NCBI GenBank assembly: GCA_026987055.1
Contig: JALSNL010000413.1
Span: 1 to 7,476 of the forward strand
DNA length: 7,476 nt
Source: Melioribacteraceae bacterium
GTDB lineage: Bacteria > Bacteroidota > Ignavibacteria > Ignavibacteriales > Melioribacteraceae
Direction: 5' to 3'
Positions 1 to 7,100 of the stretch are shown here, piece after piece. The position numbers were made by a program, and so were the translations under genes. The notes below the pieces were generated by a model, which made no database searches, was not told the origin of the DNA, and saw only the letters and a program-made list of their open reading frames with translations. The stretch's first letter is position 1, and the number at the start of each line of letters is the position of its first letter.

Positions 1-1
1 A

Positions 2-73
2 CAAACAACATATATTGGTGCTTCAATAATTGGACTAGGAACAATTCCGTTTGTGTTAAAATTAAAGAAGTAA
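2..73 (+). CDS. C-terminal end of an unidentified, probably membrane, protein (partial)
   Basis: The second frame is open from the left edge to a TAA at 71-73. It reads as a hydrophobic, glycine-containing stretch (YIGASIIGLGTIPFVLKLKK), ending in a short basic tail. That pattern is typical of the last transmembrane helix of a polytopic inner-membrane protein with a cytoplasmic C-terminus. Only 23 residues are visible, so no family can be assigned; an APC-type transporter would be compatible but is a guess. Frame 1 is also open over this stretch, to a TAA at 91-93, but its translation (rich in W, N and C) is less protein-like. The start lies outside the window. Confidence 0.5.
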   Translation, partial: QTTYIGASIIGLGTIPFVLKLKK

Positions 74-494
74 CTTTTGAAAATTTTAAATAATTAAGTA
101 TAAAAGTATGTAAAAAATAGTTCCGGCAATTCTTACAATTTTAAAACATCCTGCTGCAAGTAAAAGTTAATTTGTAAGCGGTACATATCACTTCATATTT
201 TCAAGGTTTAATTTACAATTCAAAAGCAAAAATTAATCACAAAGAAGTCAATATACCACATGGTAGCATTTTATGTTGTTGCAATTTTCACAATTCCACG
301 TAACAAAAGATATTTTTGAAAACATGTTGTATTATTATTTTTTATTTACTTTAATTTTACTACAAATTTGCTGTGGTTTATCTTTACATAAAAATTCTTA
401 CAACTAAAATGAATAATATAATGTGGTTTTCTAAAATAAAAATCCTTACTATAAACTAATAATTTTTTATTTCTTTTAATTTAAGTGAATTTTT
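74..494. other. Long AT-rich intergenic region without a supported gene
   Basis: There are 421 bases with stops in all frames and no credible open frame. A 16-codon ATG frame at 409-459 and a 25-codon minus-strand frame at 248-325 exist, but neither has a ribosome binding site or other support. The 11-base word AATTCTTACAA occurs at 128-138 and again at 393-403. An inverted copy of its core (TTGTAAG, 172-178) makes a possible 7-bp stem with 132-138. In sequence this AT-rich these repeats could be chance. The promoter of the gene at 495 should lie near the right end, but I cannot place it confidently. Confidence 0.5.
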
Positions 495-803
495 ATGGGA
501 GCAATTGTTTACTGGGCTTTAATTCGTATTGCAATATTATTGCCGTTACTTTGGATTGCTTTGGATTATATTGAGTATAAATATTGGTGGGCTTTGTTTT
601 CATTAGCAATATATGGAATAATTATTCAACCTATTATAATCCAATATAAATTATTTAAGGAACAAAACTCTCAAGTAATTTCCAACTCCCTTTGTTCCAC
701 TTGTAAGCATTTTGACGAAACAGCTGTTTTATGTCTTAAATATGATGAACATCCTTCTAAGGATATTATACCTTGTGAAGGAACAGATTGGCAACCGAAA
801 TAA
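495..803 (+). CDS. Small two-helix membrane protein with four-cysteine C-terminal tail, function unknown
   Basis: I do not recognise a named family for this 102-residue protein. Residues 4-23 and 31-50 are hydrophobic and should form a helical hairpin in the inner membrane. The remaining 50 residues are soluble and carry C67-x2-C70, then K-H-F, C80 and C94, ending G-x-x-W-x-P. This four-cysteine spacing resembles small zinc-knuckle or redox tails found at the ends of unrelated proteins, so metal binding is plausible but inferred. An in-frame TGA at 486-488, just upstream, makes ATG 495 the only good start; no Shine-Dalgarno sequence is visible. It converges on the DUF456 gene, with 16 AT-only bases between the stops. 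A terminator hairpin with a GC stem is not seen there. Real-gene confidence comes from protein-like composition and the patterned cysteines. Confidence 0.7.
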   Translation: MGAIVYWALIRIAILLPLLWIALDYIEYKYWWALFSLAIYGIIIQPIIIQYKLFKEQNSQVISNSLCSTCKHFDETAVLCLKYDEHPSKDIIPCEGTDWQPK

Positions 804-819
804 AAATATTTTATTTTTT

Positions 820-1317
820 CTAAAGTAAATATCCAACTATTGCTTCTATAAAATAATACGCCATTATACCGGTAAGAACAACTTTTAAAAGAATAACCAG
901 CAAACTAAAAGCGAAAGAAACCAGCCCAATTTTAATAGCTTCTATTTGTGGTTTTCCTGAAAGCAATTCTCCTATAATAGCACCAAAAAGTAAACCCAAA
1001 ATCATTCCTAACGGAGGAAAAAAGATAATGCCAATAATCATTCCGATTATTGCCCCCCAAATTCCAAGTTTAGAGGCATTATAAATTTTAGCTCCAACAA
1101 GTGGCAATATATAATCCAATAAATAAACTACAAGTGTAACTATGCCTAGATAAACAAGAAATTCATTATTAAAAATTGTTGGTTTAACAAATTTTAAAAG
1201 TAATAATGATAAATATCCTAATGGAGGACCAGGTAATGCCGGAACAACACAACCAATAAATCCAACTACTAATAAAATTATACCTATTATTATTGTTATT
1301 AGAAAAATAAAATCCAT
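820..1317 (-). CDS. DUF456 family integral membrane protein
   Basis: This 165-residue protein is almost entirely hydrophobic. It matches the DUF456 (PF04306) pattern. An N-terminal helix is followed by a V-P-A-L-P-G-P-P-L motif (residues 25-33), a second membrane helix around 55-70, then glycine-zipper-like helices (GAIIGMIIGIIFFPPLGMI, 88-106, and LGLLFGAIIGELLSG, 107-121). A last helix spans about 130-152. The length is usual for the family. It is an inner-membrane protein with no established biochemical role; the glycine-rich helix pairs suggest tight packing or oligomerisation. The ATG at 1317 is preceded by AT-rich sequence with no Shine-Dalgarno match. The gene is convergent with the small membrane gene on its 3' side and divergent from the BON/LysM gene on its 5' side, so it is probably transcribed alone. 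Confidence 0.88.
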   Translation of the reverse strand: MDFIFLITIIIGIILLVVGFIGCVVPALPGPPLGYLSLLLLKFVKPTIFNNEFLVYLGIVTLVVYLLDYILPLVGAKIYNASKLGIWGAIIGMIIGIIFFPPLGMILGLLFGAIIGELLSGKPQIEAIKIGLVSFAFSLLVILLKVVLTGIMAYYFIEAIVGYLL

Positions 1318-1440
1318 ATTATAAAAATTTATTTATTCAAATAGTTTTAAAAATAAACACTTAAAATATACTATAAGTTTTAACTTTTTTTACTAAATTT
1401 AATATTACAAAATATGACAATTAAAAAACGGAGGTTATAA
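1318..1440. promoter_or_regulatory. Divergent intergenic region between the DUF456 and BON/LysM genes
   Basis: These 123 bases separate two divergently transcribed genes and must hold both promoters. The sequence is almost pure A/T, with a T7 run at 1384-1390. Without start-site data I cannot separate the two promoters, and I found no convincing match to the Bacteroidetes-type -7/-33 elements. Stating that the promoters lie here is inference from gene orientation. Confidence 0.45.
1430..1434 (+). promoter_or_regulatory. Shine-Dalgarno sequence GGAGG of the BON/LysM gene
   Basis: GGAGG lies six bases before ATG 1441. It settles the start at 1441 rather than at the in-frame ATG 1453. It is the strongest Shine-Dalgarno match in the window; most neighbouring genes have none. 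Confidence 0.85.
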
Positions 1441-1827
1441 ATGTCCTTAACTATGAAATACGGACCTGTAATAGAGCTTTGCAATAGATTCAATATGAAA
1501 GATGCAGAAGTTGCAGAAAGAGAAGAAGGTTATTTAAAAATTTATGGTATTGTTAATACGCAATATGAAAAAAATAAAATATGGGATAAAATAAAAGAAA
1601 TTGGTGGCGATAACCCTACTGATATTAAAGCGGATATTAGAACAGAAGCTAAAGATTATTATCACATACATAAAGTAGAAAGTGGAGATACTCTTGGTAA
1701 AATAGCAAAAGAATATCTTGGTGCTGCCGGAAAATATATGGAAATTTTTAATATCAATAAAGATCAGCTTTCAAATCCGGACCTAATTAAAGTTGGACAA
1801 GAATTAAAAATTCCATTTCCTGAATAG
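1441..1827 (+). CDS. BON-like + LysM domain protein, Kbp/YgaU-like
   Basis: This 128-residue protein has no signal peptide. Residues about 8-68 have the alternating pattern of a BON domain (G-Y-L-K-I-Y-G-I-V at 30-38, then a helix and a second strand D-I-K-A-D-I at 61-66). Residues 74-125 form one LysM domain: HKVESGDTLGKIAKEYLG, then a helix ending in IFNINKDQL, then the closing strand KVGQELKIP. The same domain order and absence of a signal are seen in E. coli Kbp (YgaU, 149 residues), a cytoplasmic protein that binds potassium. In this setting LysM is thought to support the ion-binding fold rather than peptidoglycan binding. By homology of architecture it may sense or buffer potassium; I cannot see the binding residues. 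It has its own Shine-Dalgarno sequence and a terminator directly downstream, so it looks like a single-gene unit. Confidence 0.85.
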   Translation: MSLTMKYGPVIELCNRFNMKDAEVAEREEGYLKIYGIVNTQYEKNKIWDKIKEIGGDNPTDIKADIRTEAKDYYHIHKVESGDTLGKIAKEYLGAAGKYMEIFNINKDQLSNPDLIKVGQELKIPFPE

Positions 1828-1861
1828 AATAATAATTAAGAAAAATTTAAAAATTATTTTT

Positions 1862-1890
1862 TGCCGTTCCATATTGGAACGGCATTTTAT
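1862..1890 (+). terminator. Intrinsic terminator after the BON/LysM gene
   Basis: A perfect 9-bp stem, TGCCGTTCC (1862-1870) with GGAACGGCA (1876-1884), encloses a five-base loop and is followed by TTTTAT. An A-rich tract precedes it. It is the clearest GC-containing hairpin in an otherwise AT-rich region. It lies 34 bases after the BON/LysM stop codon and only 14 bases before the next ATG, so it would also fall in the leader of any transcript that reads through, or that starts upstream, into the thioredoxin-like gene. Confidence 0.88.
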
Positions 1891-1904
1891 TTATATTTAC
1901 CATC

Positions 1905-2234
1905 ATGATAACACTTAATACACACGAAGAATATACAAATTTTATAAAGAGTAACGACGGTGCTTTGGTTTATTTTAGTACACCGCAATGTAATGTTTGT
2001 AAAATATTAAAACCTAAAATAATTGATTTTATAAAATCCGAATTTCCAAAAATTAATTTAGGTTATATCAATACTCTTGAAGTTAAAGAAGCGGCAGCTC
2101 AAAATAGTATTTTTTCCGTTCCAACTATTTTAGTATTTTTGGATGGAAAGGAATTCTTAAGGAAATCCAGGAATATTAATATAGCTGAATTTAGAGAAGA
2201 ATTAAATAGACCTTATTCTATGTTTTTTGAATAA
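1905..2234 (+). CDS. Thioredoxin-fold protein with CNVC active site
   Basis: This 109-residue protein has thioredoxin length and no signal peptide, so it should act in the cytoplasm. The pattern fits the fold. A strand (A-L-V-Y-F-S-T, 20-26) leads into P-Q-C29-N-V-C32-K at the start of the active-site helix. The cis-proline loop is S-V-P73-T, followed by strand ILVFLDGKE. The C-terminal helix ends with R-P-Y. The dipeptide between the cysteines is N-V instead of the G-P of classical thioredoxin, so the redox potential and partners probably differ; both cysteines are kept, so dithiol-disulfide exchange is expected. The partner is unknown. The ATG at 1905 is close behind the upstream terminator and lacks a Shine-Dalgarno sequence. 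The AI-2E-family gene follows after 84 bases, and co-transcription is possible. Confidence 0.88.
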   Translation: MITLNTHEEYTNFIKSNDGALVYFSTPQCNVCKILKPKIIDFIKSEFPKINLGYINTLEVKEAAAQNSIFSVPTILVFLDGKEFLRKSRNINIAEFREELNRPYSMFFE

Positions 2235-2318
2235 AAATAATTAGTTAAGTATTACCCTTAATATATTTTAACTATCTTTATAGCAAAGAAATCTTTTTAC
2301 AACAGTAAAATCATAAAA

Positions 2319-3440
2319 ATGAAAAAATCAATAACAGATCCTACAGTAAAATTTTTTATTGTTGTTATTGGCTTGGTAGTTCTTTTTGGCGTACTTAAGG
2401 AACTGCAACATATTATTGTTCCTCTCATTATTGCTTACTTGTTAGTATTTGTTTTTGAACCGTTAAATACTTTTCTAAATAAAAAAAAAATACCTAAAAG
2501 TATAACTACAATAATTGATTTGCTAATTATTCTTGGTTTCTTTTGGGGGCTTTCCAGATTTATAATAGATTCTTTCAGTCGATTAGGTCAAGAACTTCCT
2601 TTTTATGAACAAAAACTTAATAATATTGTTCAAAATACAGCTGTATCTTTTGGAATTACCGACAAAATGTTCCGTGATTTTAATATTACCAATATTCTTA
2701 AACAAATAGATTATGGTGGTATTGCCAGTGGTTTGTTTTCATCTACTTTATCATTATTTTCTGCCGGTTTTTTTATTTTATTCTTTTTTATCTTTGTAAG
2801 CAGTAGCCACGTTCGTATTATCGAAGCAATAAAAAAACGTTACATCAGAAGACAAACAGAAATTTCTTTGGAAGATATCGAAAAAAACCTAATTACGGAT
2901 CAAAAGAAAAATGAAAAAATAGATAAAATTAAAAATGAACGAAAGAAAAAGATTGAAAAAACCTTTAAAGATATTACCGAACAAGTTCAAAGATACATTG
3001 CCACAAAGTTTTTGATAAGCTTAGTTACAGCTATTTTAATTGGTATTGTTTTATGGATATTTAATGTTGATTTTTTAATTGTTTGGGCTGTCCTTACATT
3101 CTTCCTAAACTTTATTCCTAATATAGGCTCTATAATAGCAATTATATTACCAACTTTAATGACACTTATACAATATGAATCCGTTGGTTATACTTTATTA
3201 GTTGCCGGTATTCTAACTGTTATTCAAAATTTAATTGGAAATATTTTAGAACCTAAAGTACTTGGGAACAAACTTGGTCTTAATCCGTTGATAATTTTAT
3301 TATCATTGTTGTTATGGGGATATGTTTGGGGAATAGCCGGAATGTTTTTGTCAGTACCGCTTACTGCAGTCGTTAAAATTATTATCTCAAATTCAGAATC
3401 AAGCAACTTGCAGTTTATGAGTGACTTGATGGAAAGTTAA
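2319..3440 (+). CDS. AI-2E/PerM family membrane protein
   Basis: This 373-residue polytopic protein belongs to the AI-2E transporter family (PF01594; PerM, TqsA, YtvI). Hydrophobic helices lie at about 11-29, 31-49, 62-83, 137-160, 230-249, 251-285, 290-311 and 322-355. The family core is clear in the C-terminal half: an L-N-F-I-P-N-I-G-S motif (263-271), a G-N-I-L-E-P-K-V-L-G stretch (307-316), and LNPLIILLSLLLWG followed by GMFLSVPLTAVVKI (341-354). Family members export small molecules or ions, so the substrate cannot be named; AI-2 itself is only one possibility. Residues about 166-222, between the fourth and fifth helices, are highly charged (many K, E, R and D) and helical, longer than a simple loop, and may be a coiled-coil or cytoplasmic regulatory segment. 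An A10 run at 2481-2490 encodes N-K-K-K-I. No Shine-Dalgarno sequence is evident. Confidence 0.9.
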   Translation: MKKSITDPTVKFFIVVIGLVVLFGVLKELQHIIVPLIIAYLLVFVFEPLNTFLNKKKIPKSITTIIDLLIILGFFWGLSRFIIDSFSRLGQELPFYEQKLNNIVQNTAVSFGITDKMFRDFNITNILKQIDYGGIASGLFSSTLSLFSAGFFILFFFIFVSSSHVRIIEAIKKRYIRRQTEISLEDIEKNLITDQKKNEKIDKIKNERKKKIEKTFKDITEQVQRYIATKFLISLVTAILIGIVLWIFNVDFLIVWAVLTFFLNFIPNIGSIIAIILPTLMTLIQYESVGYTLLVAGILTVIQNLIGNILEPKVLGNKLGLNPLIILLSLLLWGYVWGIAGMFLSVPLTAVVKIIISNSESSNLQFMSDLMES

Positions 3441-3483
3441 TTTTATTTATTCTCACTTTACCAATAAAAAAATCATTATTTTT

Positions 3484-3561
3484 AAGAAGTCTTTGAACGC
3501 TCTGCTCAATATTACAAAATGATATTTTGCTCTATAAAAATTCTATGAACAAAGCCTTCTT
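3484..3561. repeat. Nested inverted repeat upstream of the lipoprotein-protease pair
   Basis: The outer arms AAGAAGTCTTTG (3484-3495) and CAAAGCCTTCTT (3550-3561) are complementary at 11 of 12 positions. Between them lies a smaller perfect hairpin, CAAAAT (3515-3520) with ATTTTG (3524-3529) and a three-base loop. The structure fills the middle of the 157-base gap between the AI-2E-family gene and the lipoprotein gene, ending 36 bases before ATG 3598. It could be a leader structure, a protein binding site or a weak terminator for the upstream gene; it lacks the GC stem plus T-run of a standard terminator. The rest of this gap shows nothing I can identify. Confidence 0.45.
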
Positions 3562-3597
3562 TAATTAAAACTAAACAAAAACCATAAAGAGAGTATT

Positions 3598-4116
3598 ATG
3601 TTAACATTTAAAAAATTTAAGTTTCTATCTTTAATATTTTTTTCTTTATTATTATTTCTGTCCCAAAACAGTTGTAAATCCAAACAAGATGAAATAAAAC
3701 AATCATTAGCAGGTTCAATAAAACCCGTTAGTGAAACTCAAATTGATTCTTTCAGCATTACCATTTCAAATGGCGGTGGTTTTACCGGACTTAAAAACGG
3801 TTACACATTTAACTCTTCCGGCATTGTAAAGCGTTGGAGACAAATTTCTCTTGTAAAAGACACAACTATTTGGAAAGTAAAAACAGACGGCATTAAAGCA
3901 AATCAATTTAGAACTCAACTTGTAAACAGCGGTATATTAAATAAAAAATATAAAGGTACCGGCAACATTACATTTGTTTTAACTTATAAAGTACCTGATA
4001 CAACATATATTTGGACATGGGACGGAGCAAACGGCGGAAAGAAAGCTCCTATCGAAATAAGGGATTGGTTTAACAAAATAACTGATTTTATTATTTCCGC
4101 AAGACCGAAGAAATAA
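3598..4116 (+). CDS. Predicted lipoprotein resembling emfourin (M4 protease inhibitor)
   Basis: This 172-residue protein begins with a basic N-region and a hydrophobic core (residues 9-21), ending Q-N-S-C26. C26 is a likely lipidation site, although the lipobox is loose, as often in this group. A polar linker leads to the body. This has strand FSITIS (52-57), then N-G-G-G-F-T-G (58-64), a second strand, helix ANQFRTQLVNSGI (101-113), strands NITFVLTYKV (123-132) and TYIWTW (136-141), and a last helix (151-167). The GG-F-G strand, central helix, paired late strands and terminal helix resemble emfourin (PF20242), the inhibitor of M4 metalloproteases encoded next to protealysin. That assignment is from pattern memory, not a search, but it gains weight because an M4 protease gene starts 30 bases downstream. 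Inferred role: periplasm-facing, membrane-anchored inhibitor or holding protein for that protease. A weak GAGAG (3589-3593) precedes the ATG. The alternative is an unrelated lipoprotein of unknown function. Confidence 0.72.
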   Translation: MLTFKKFKFLSLIFFSLLLFLSQNSCKSKQDEIKQSLAGSIKPVSETQIDSFSITISNGGGFTGLKNGYTFNSSGIVKRWRQISLVKDTTIWKVKTDGIKANQFRTQLVNSGILNKKYKGTGNITFVLTYKVPDTTYIWTWDGANGGKKAPIEIRDWFNKITDFIISARPKK

Positions 4117-4137
4117 ATTTTATTCTAAATAACTACC

Positions 4138-4141
4138 GGAG
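4138..4141 (+). promoter_or_regulatory. Shine-Dalgarno sequence GGAG of the M4 protease gene
   Basis: GGAG lies five bases before ATG 4147, inside the 30-base gap after the lipoprotein stop codon. It supports the start at 4147 and independent translation initiation within a two-gene transcript. Confidence 0.75.
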
Positions 4142-4146
4142 TAAAA

Positions 4147-7100
4147 ATGAAAATTAAAAATATATTATCTATACTCTTAACCATTATAATATTCTCTTAC
4201 CCCATTTCCGCTCAAAATCGGATAGATAAAACTCAAATTAAAGGATGGGGAAAAAAACTTCATATAGCTAAAAGTAGCAAAAGAATAATAACAAAAAAGC
4301 AACTTGTAAATGCAAGTAAAAAGATAAATACTCTTATTGATAATAACGGACTAAGAAAAAAAACTACTTCTTCCAATTCTTTTCTTGAAATGTTAATAAA
4401 CAAAAACAAACCATATTTACTTTACGGTAATAAAAAATATAGTAAGTTAAAAATAAATTGGTCGCAAAAAAGAAAAACCCCTACATATATTTCAAACTTT
4501 TCTAAAAATTTACAACTAGCTAAAACTAAAAATATTTCAGCCGAAGAAAATGCTATTTCGTTTATTGAAGAAAACAAAAAACTATTTCTTTTGGAAAATC
4601 CTAAAAAGGAATTAATTGTAAAAGAAGTTTTAAAAGATAAGCTTGGGAAAACTCATGTAAAATTTAATCAACAATATAAGAATATTCCTTTATGGGGAAG
4701 CGAAATAGTTGTTCATTCGGATTTAGCCGGAAATATTTATTCAATAAATTCACAGTATTCACGAACTCCTATCAACCTAAGCTTTAATAAGCAGCTCAGT
4801 AAAGAAAAAGCAATTGCTATTACTAAAAATAATTTAGTAAAATTAACTACGCTTACTAAGTTAAATAAAAAAATAAAATCAATGCTAAATTATACCGGAC
4901 CTAAAGCAAAGAAATATATTTGGACAGACGAAGATAATAATAGTCATTTAGTTTGGCATGTTGAAATTAGACCAAATCTTCGTGATGATTGGTATTATTT
5001 TATTGATGCAAAAACAGGTAAAATCTTACAATCATACAATGCTACAAATTTTGATGGTCCTTTAACTGCTTCGGCTACAGATCTTAATGGAATAACCAGG
5101 AATATAAATGTTTATAGCAGTAATGGTACCGATTATATGATTGATGCTTCCAGAGATATGTGGCAAACCGGACAAACAAATATTTTAGATGATCCGAAAG
5201 GTGCTGTTTTAACAATTGATGCCCATAATAAAGATTTAACAAACGACACAAAACTTTTTCATGTAACTACAACAACGGCAAACTGGAACGATCCGGTTTC
5301 CGTTTCAGCACATTATAATGCCGGTGTTGTTTACGAATACTATAAAAATATTCATGGAAGAAATGCCATAGATAATAAAGGCAGTACTATTTTATCCGTT
5401 ATACATGTAACGGATAATGGTGAAGCAATGGATAATGCTTATTGGAACGGTGCTTTCATGATTTACGGAGATGGGAATCAAGCATTCAAACCTTTAGCCG
5501 GGGCATTAGATGTTTCCGGTCATGAAATGACTCATGGAGTTATACAACATACAGTAGCCCTGGAATACAAATATCAGTCAGGTGCATTGAATGAATCTTT
5601 AGCCGATGTCTTTGGTGCTATGGTGGATAAAGAAGATTGGTTGTTAGGCGAAGATGTAACTAAAACTTCTTATATAGCAACAGGTGCTTTACGAAATATG
5701 CTGGACCCTCATAATGGCGGTACAAGTTTAAATGATGTTGGTTGGCAACCGGCAAATATGAATGAATTTTTAGATTTAACTATTAACCAAGATAACGGTG
5801 GCGTACATATCAATAGCGGAATACCAAATAGAGCTTGCGCTTTAATTGGTGAAGCAATAGGGAAAGATAAAACAGAAAAAATTTATTATCGTGTTCTTGA
5901 TGCAAGATACTTAAACAGCCAATCTCAATTTATTGATATGCGTTTAGCTCTTATCCGTTCGGCAACTGATTTGTATGGTGAAAATTCAACCGAAGTTAAT
6001 GCTATTAAACAAGCTTTTGATACTGTTGGAATTTTGGACGGTTCCGGAACTAAACCACCGGATGATATTCCTGCTGTAGAAGGCGATGAGTGGATTGCTG
6101 CAATTAATGCCGAAGAAAATGATAACAGTCTTTTTTTAATTCGTCCGGTAATTAATAATGACAATGATTTAAAACAATTAACCCCGACACAAGTTTTTAC
6201 TGAAACAGGAAACCCAATAACTGTTTCCGATGATGGCGAACTAATTTTATTTATTGATAATCATAATCATATTAGAGCAATTAGATCTAATGGTACTCAA
6301 GAAACGGTTATTACAACTGATAGTGTTTGGAAATCCATAGCACTTTCTCCGGACGGAAATAAACTTGCGGCTACAACATACTGGGAAGACGGTTTAATAT
6401 ATATTTTTGATTTGGTAAATTCCAATAATAGCAAGTCGGTTAAACTTTATACCCCAACAACACAAGATGGTATAAAGGATAGTGTAGTAAAATATGCAGA
6501 CGCACTTGATTGGGATTTATCAAGTAAATTTTTAGTATATGATTCTTTTAATAAAATTCCTCAAGCATCCGGCAGCGATATAGAATTCTGGAATGTAAAT
6601 ATTTTAGATACGGAAAATGAAAAAATCTACTCAATTTTCCCCCCGCAAGGTGAAGGGATTAGTTTGGGAAATCCTTCCTTCGGGCAAACCAATGATAATT
6701 ATCTTGTAATAGAAAAAATCGATTTTAATAATGCTGTAGATACAATATTTGCAGTTGATTTATTTAGCGGCGATGTTGGTTTTATTGAAGCAAACGGTTC
6801 TTCAATAGGATTTCCAAGGTACTCTCCAAATGATAAACGTATTGTTTTCCAAAGACTTGATGGAAACAATAAAGCAAATTTACGTCAAATAGAACTAGCT
6901 GATAATAAGATTTCTTCAAGTAATTCATCTTATAGTTATGTTAGCGGTGGACAATTACCAACTTGGTTTGCTATTGGAACAAGACCGGTTAGTGTAGAAA
7001 ATAGCCGGGACAAAATAACCAATAATTTTTTATTATATCAAAATTACCCGAATCCCTTTAATCCAACTACCACAATAAAATATACAATACCGTATGTAAA

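Noticed and set aside
409..459. 16-codon frame starting ATG in the first intergenic region
   Set aside because: It is too short, has no Shine-Dalgarno sequence, and is expected by chance in AT-rich DNA.
803..812. AAAATATTTT palindrome between the convergent genes as a bidirectional terminator
   Set aside because: It has no GC pairs and would not form a stable stem; such palindromes are common in this base composition.
3224..3406. 60-codon open frame on the minus strand
   Set aside because: It lies wholly inside the AI-2E-family gene, whose conserved C-terminal motifs cover the same bases, and the translation matches nothing recognisable.
5925..6164. 79-codon open frame on the minus strand
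   Set aside because: It is antisense to the end of the M4 catalytic domain and the start of the propeller, with low-complexity serine/isoleucine composition and no ribosome binding site.
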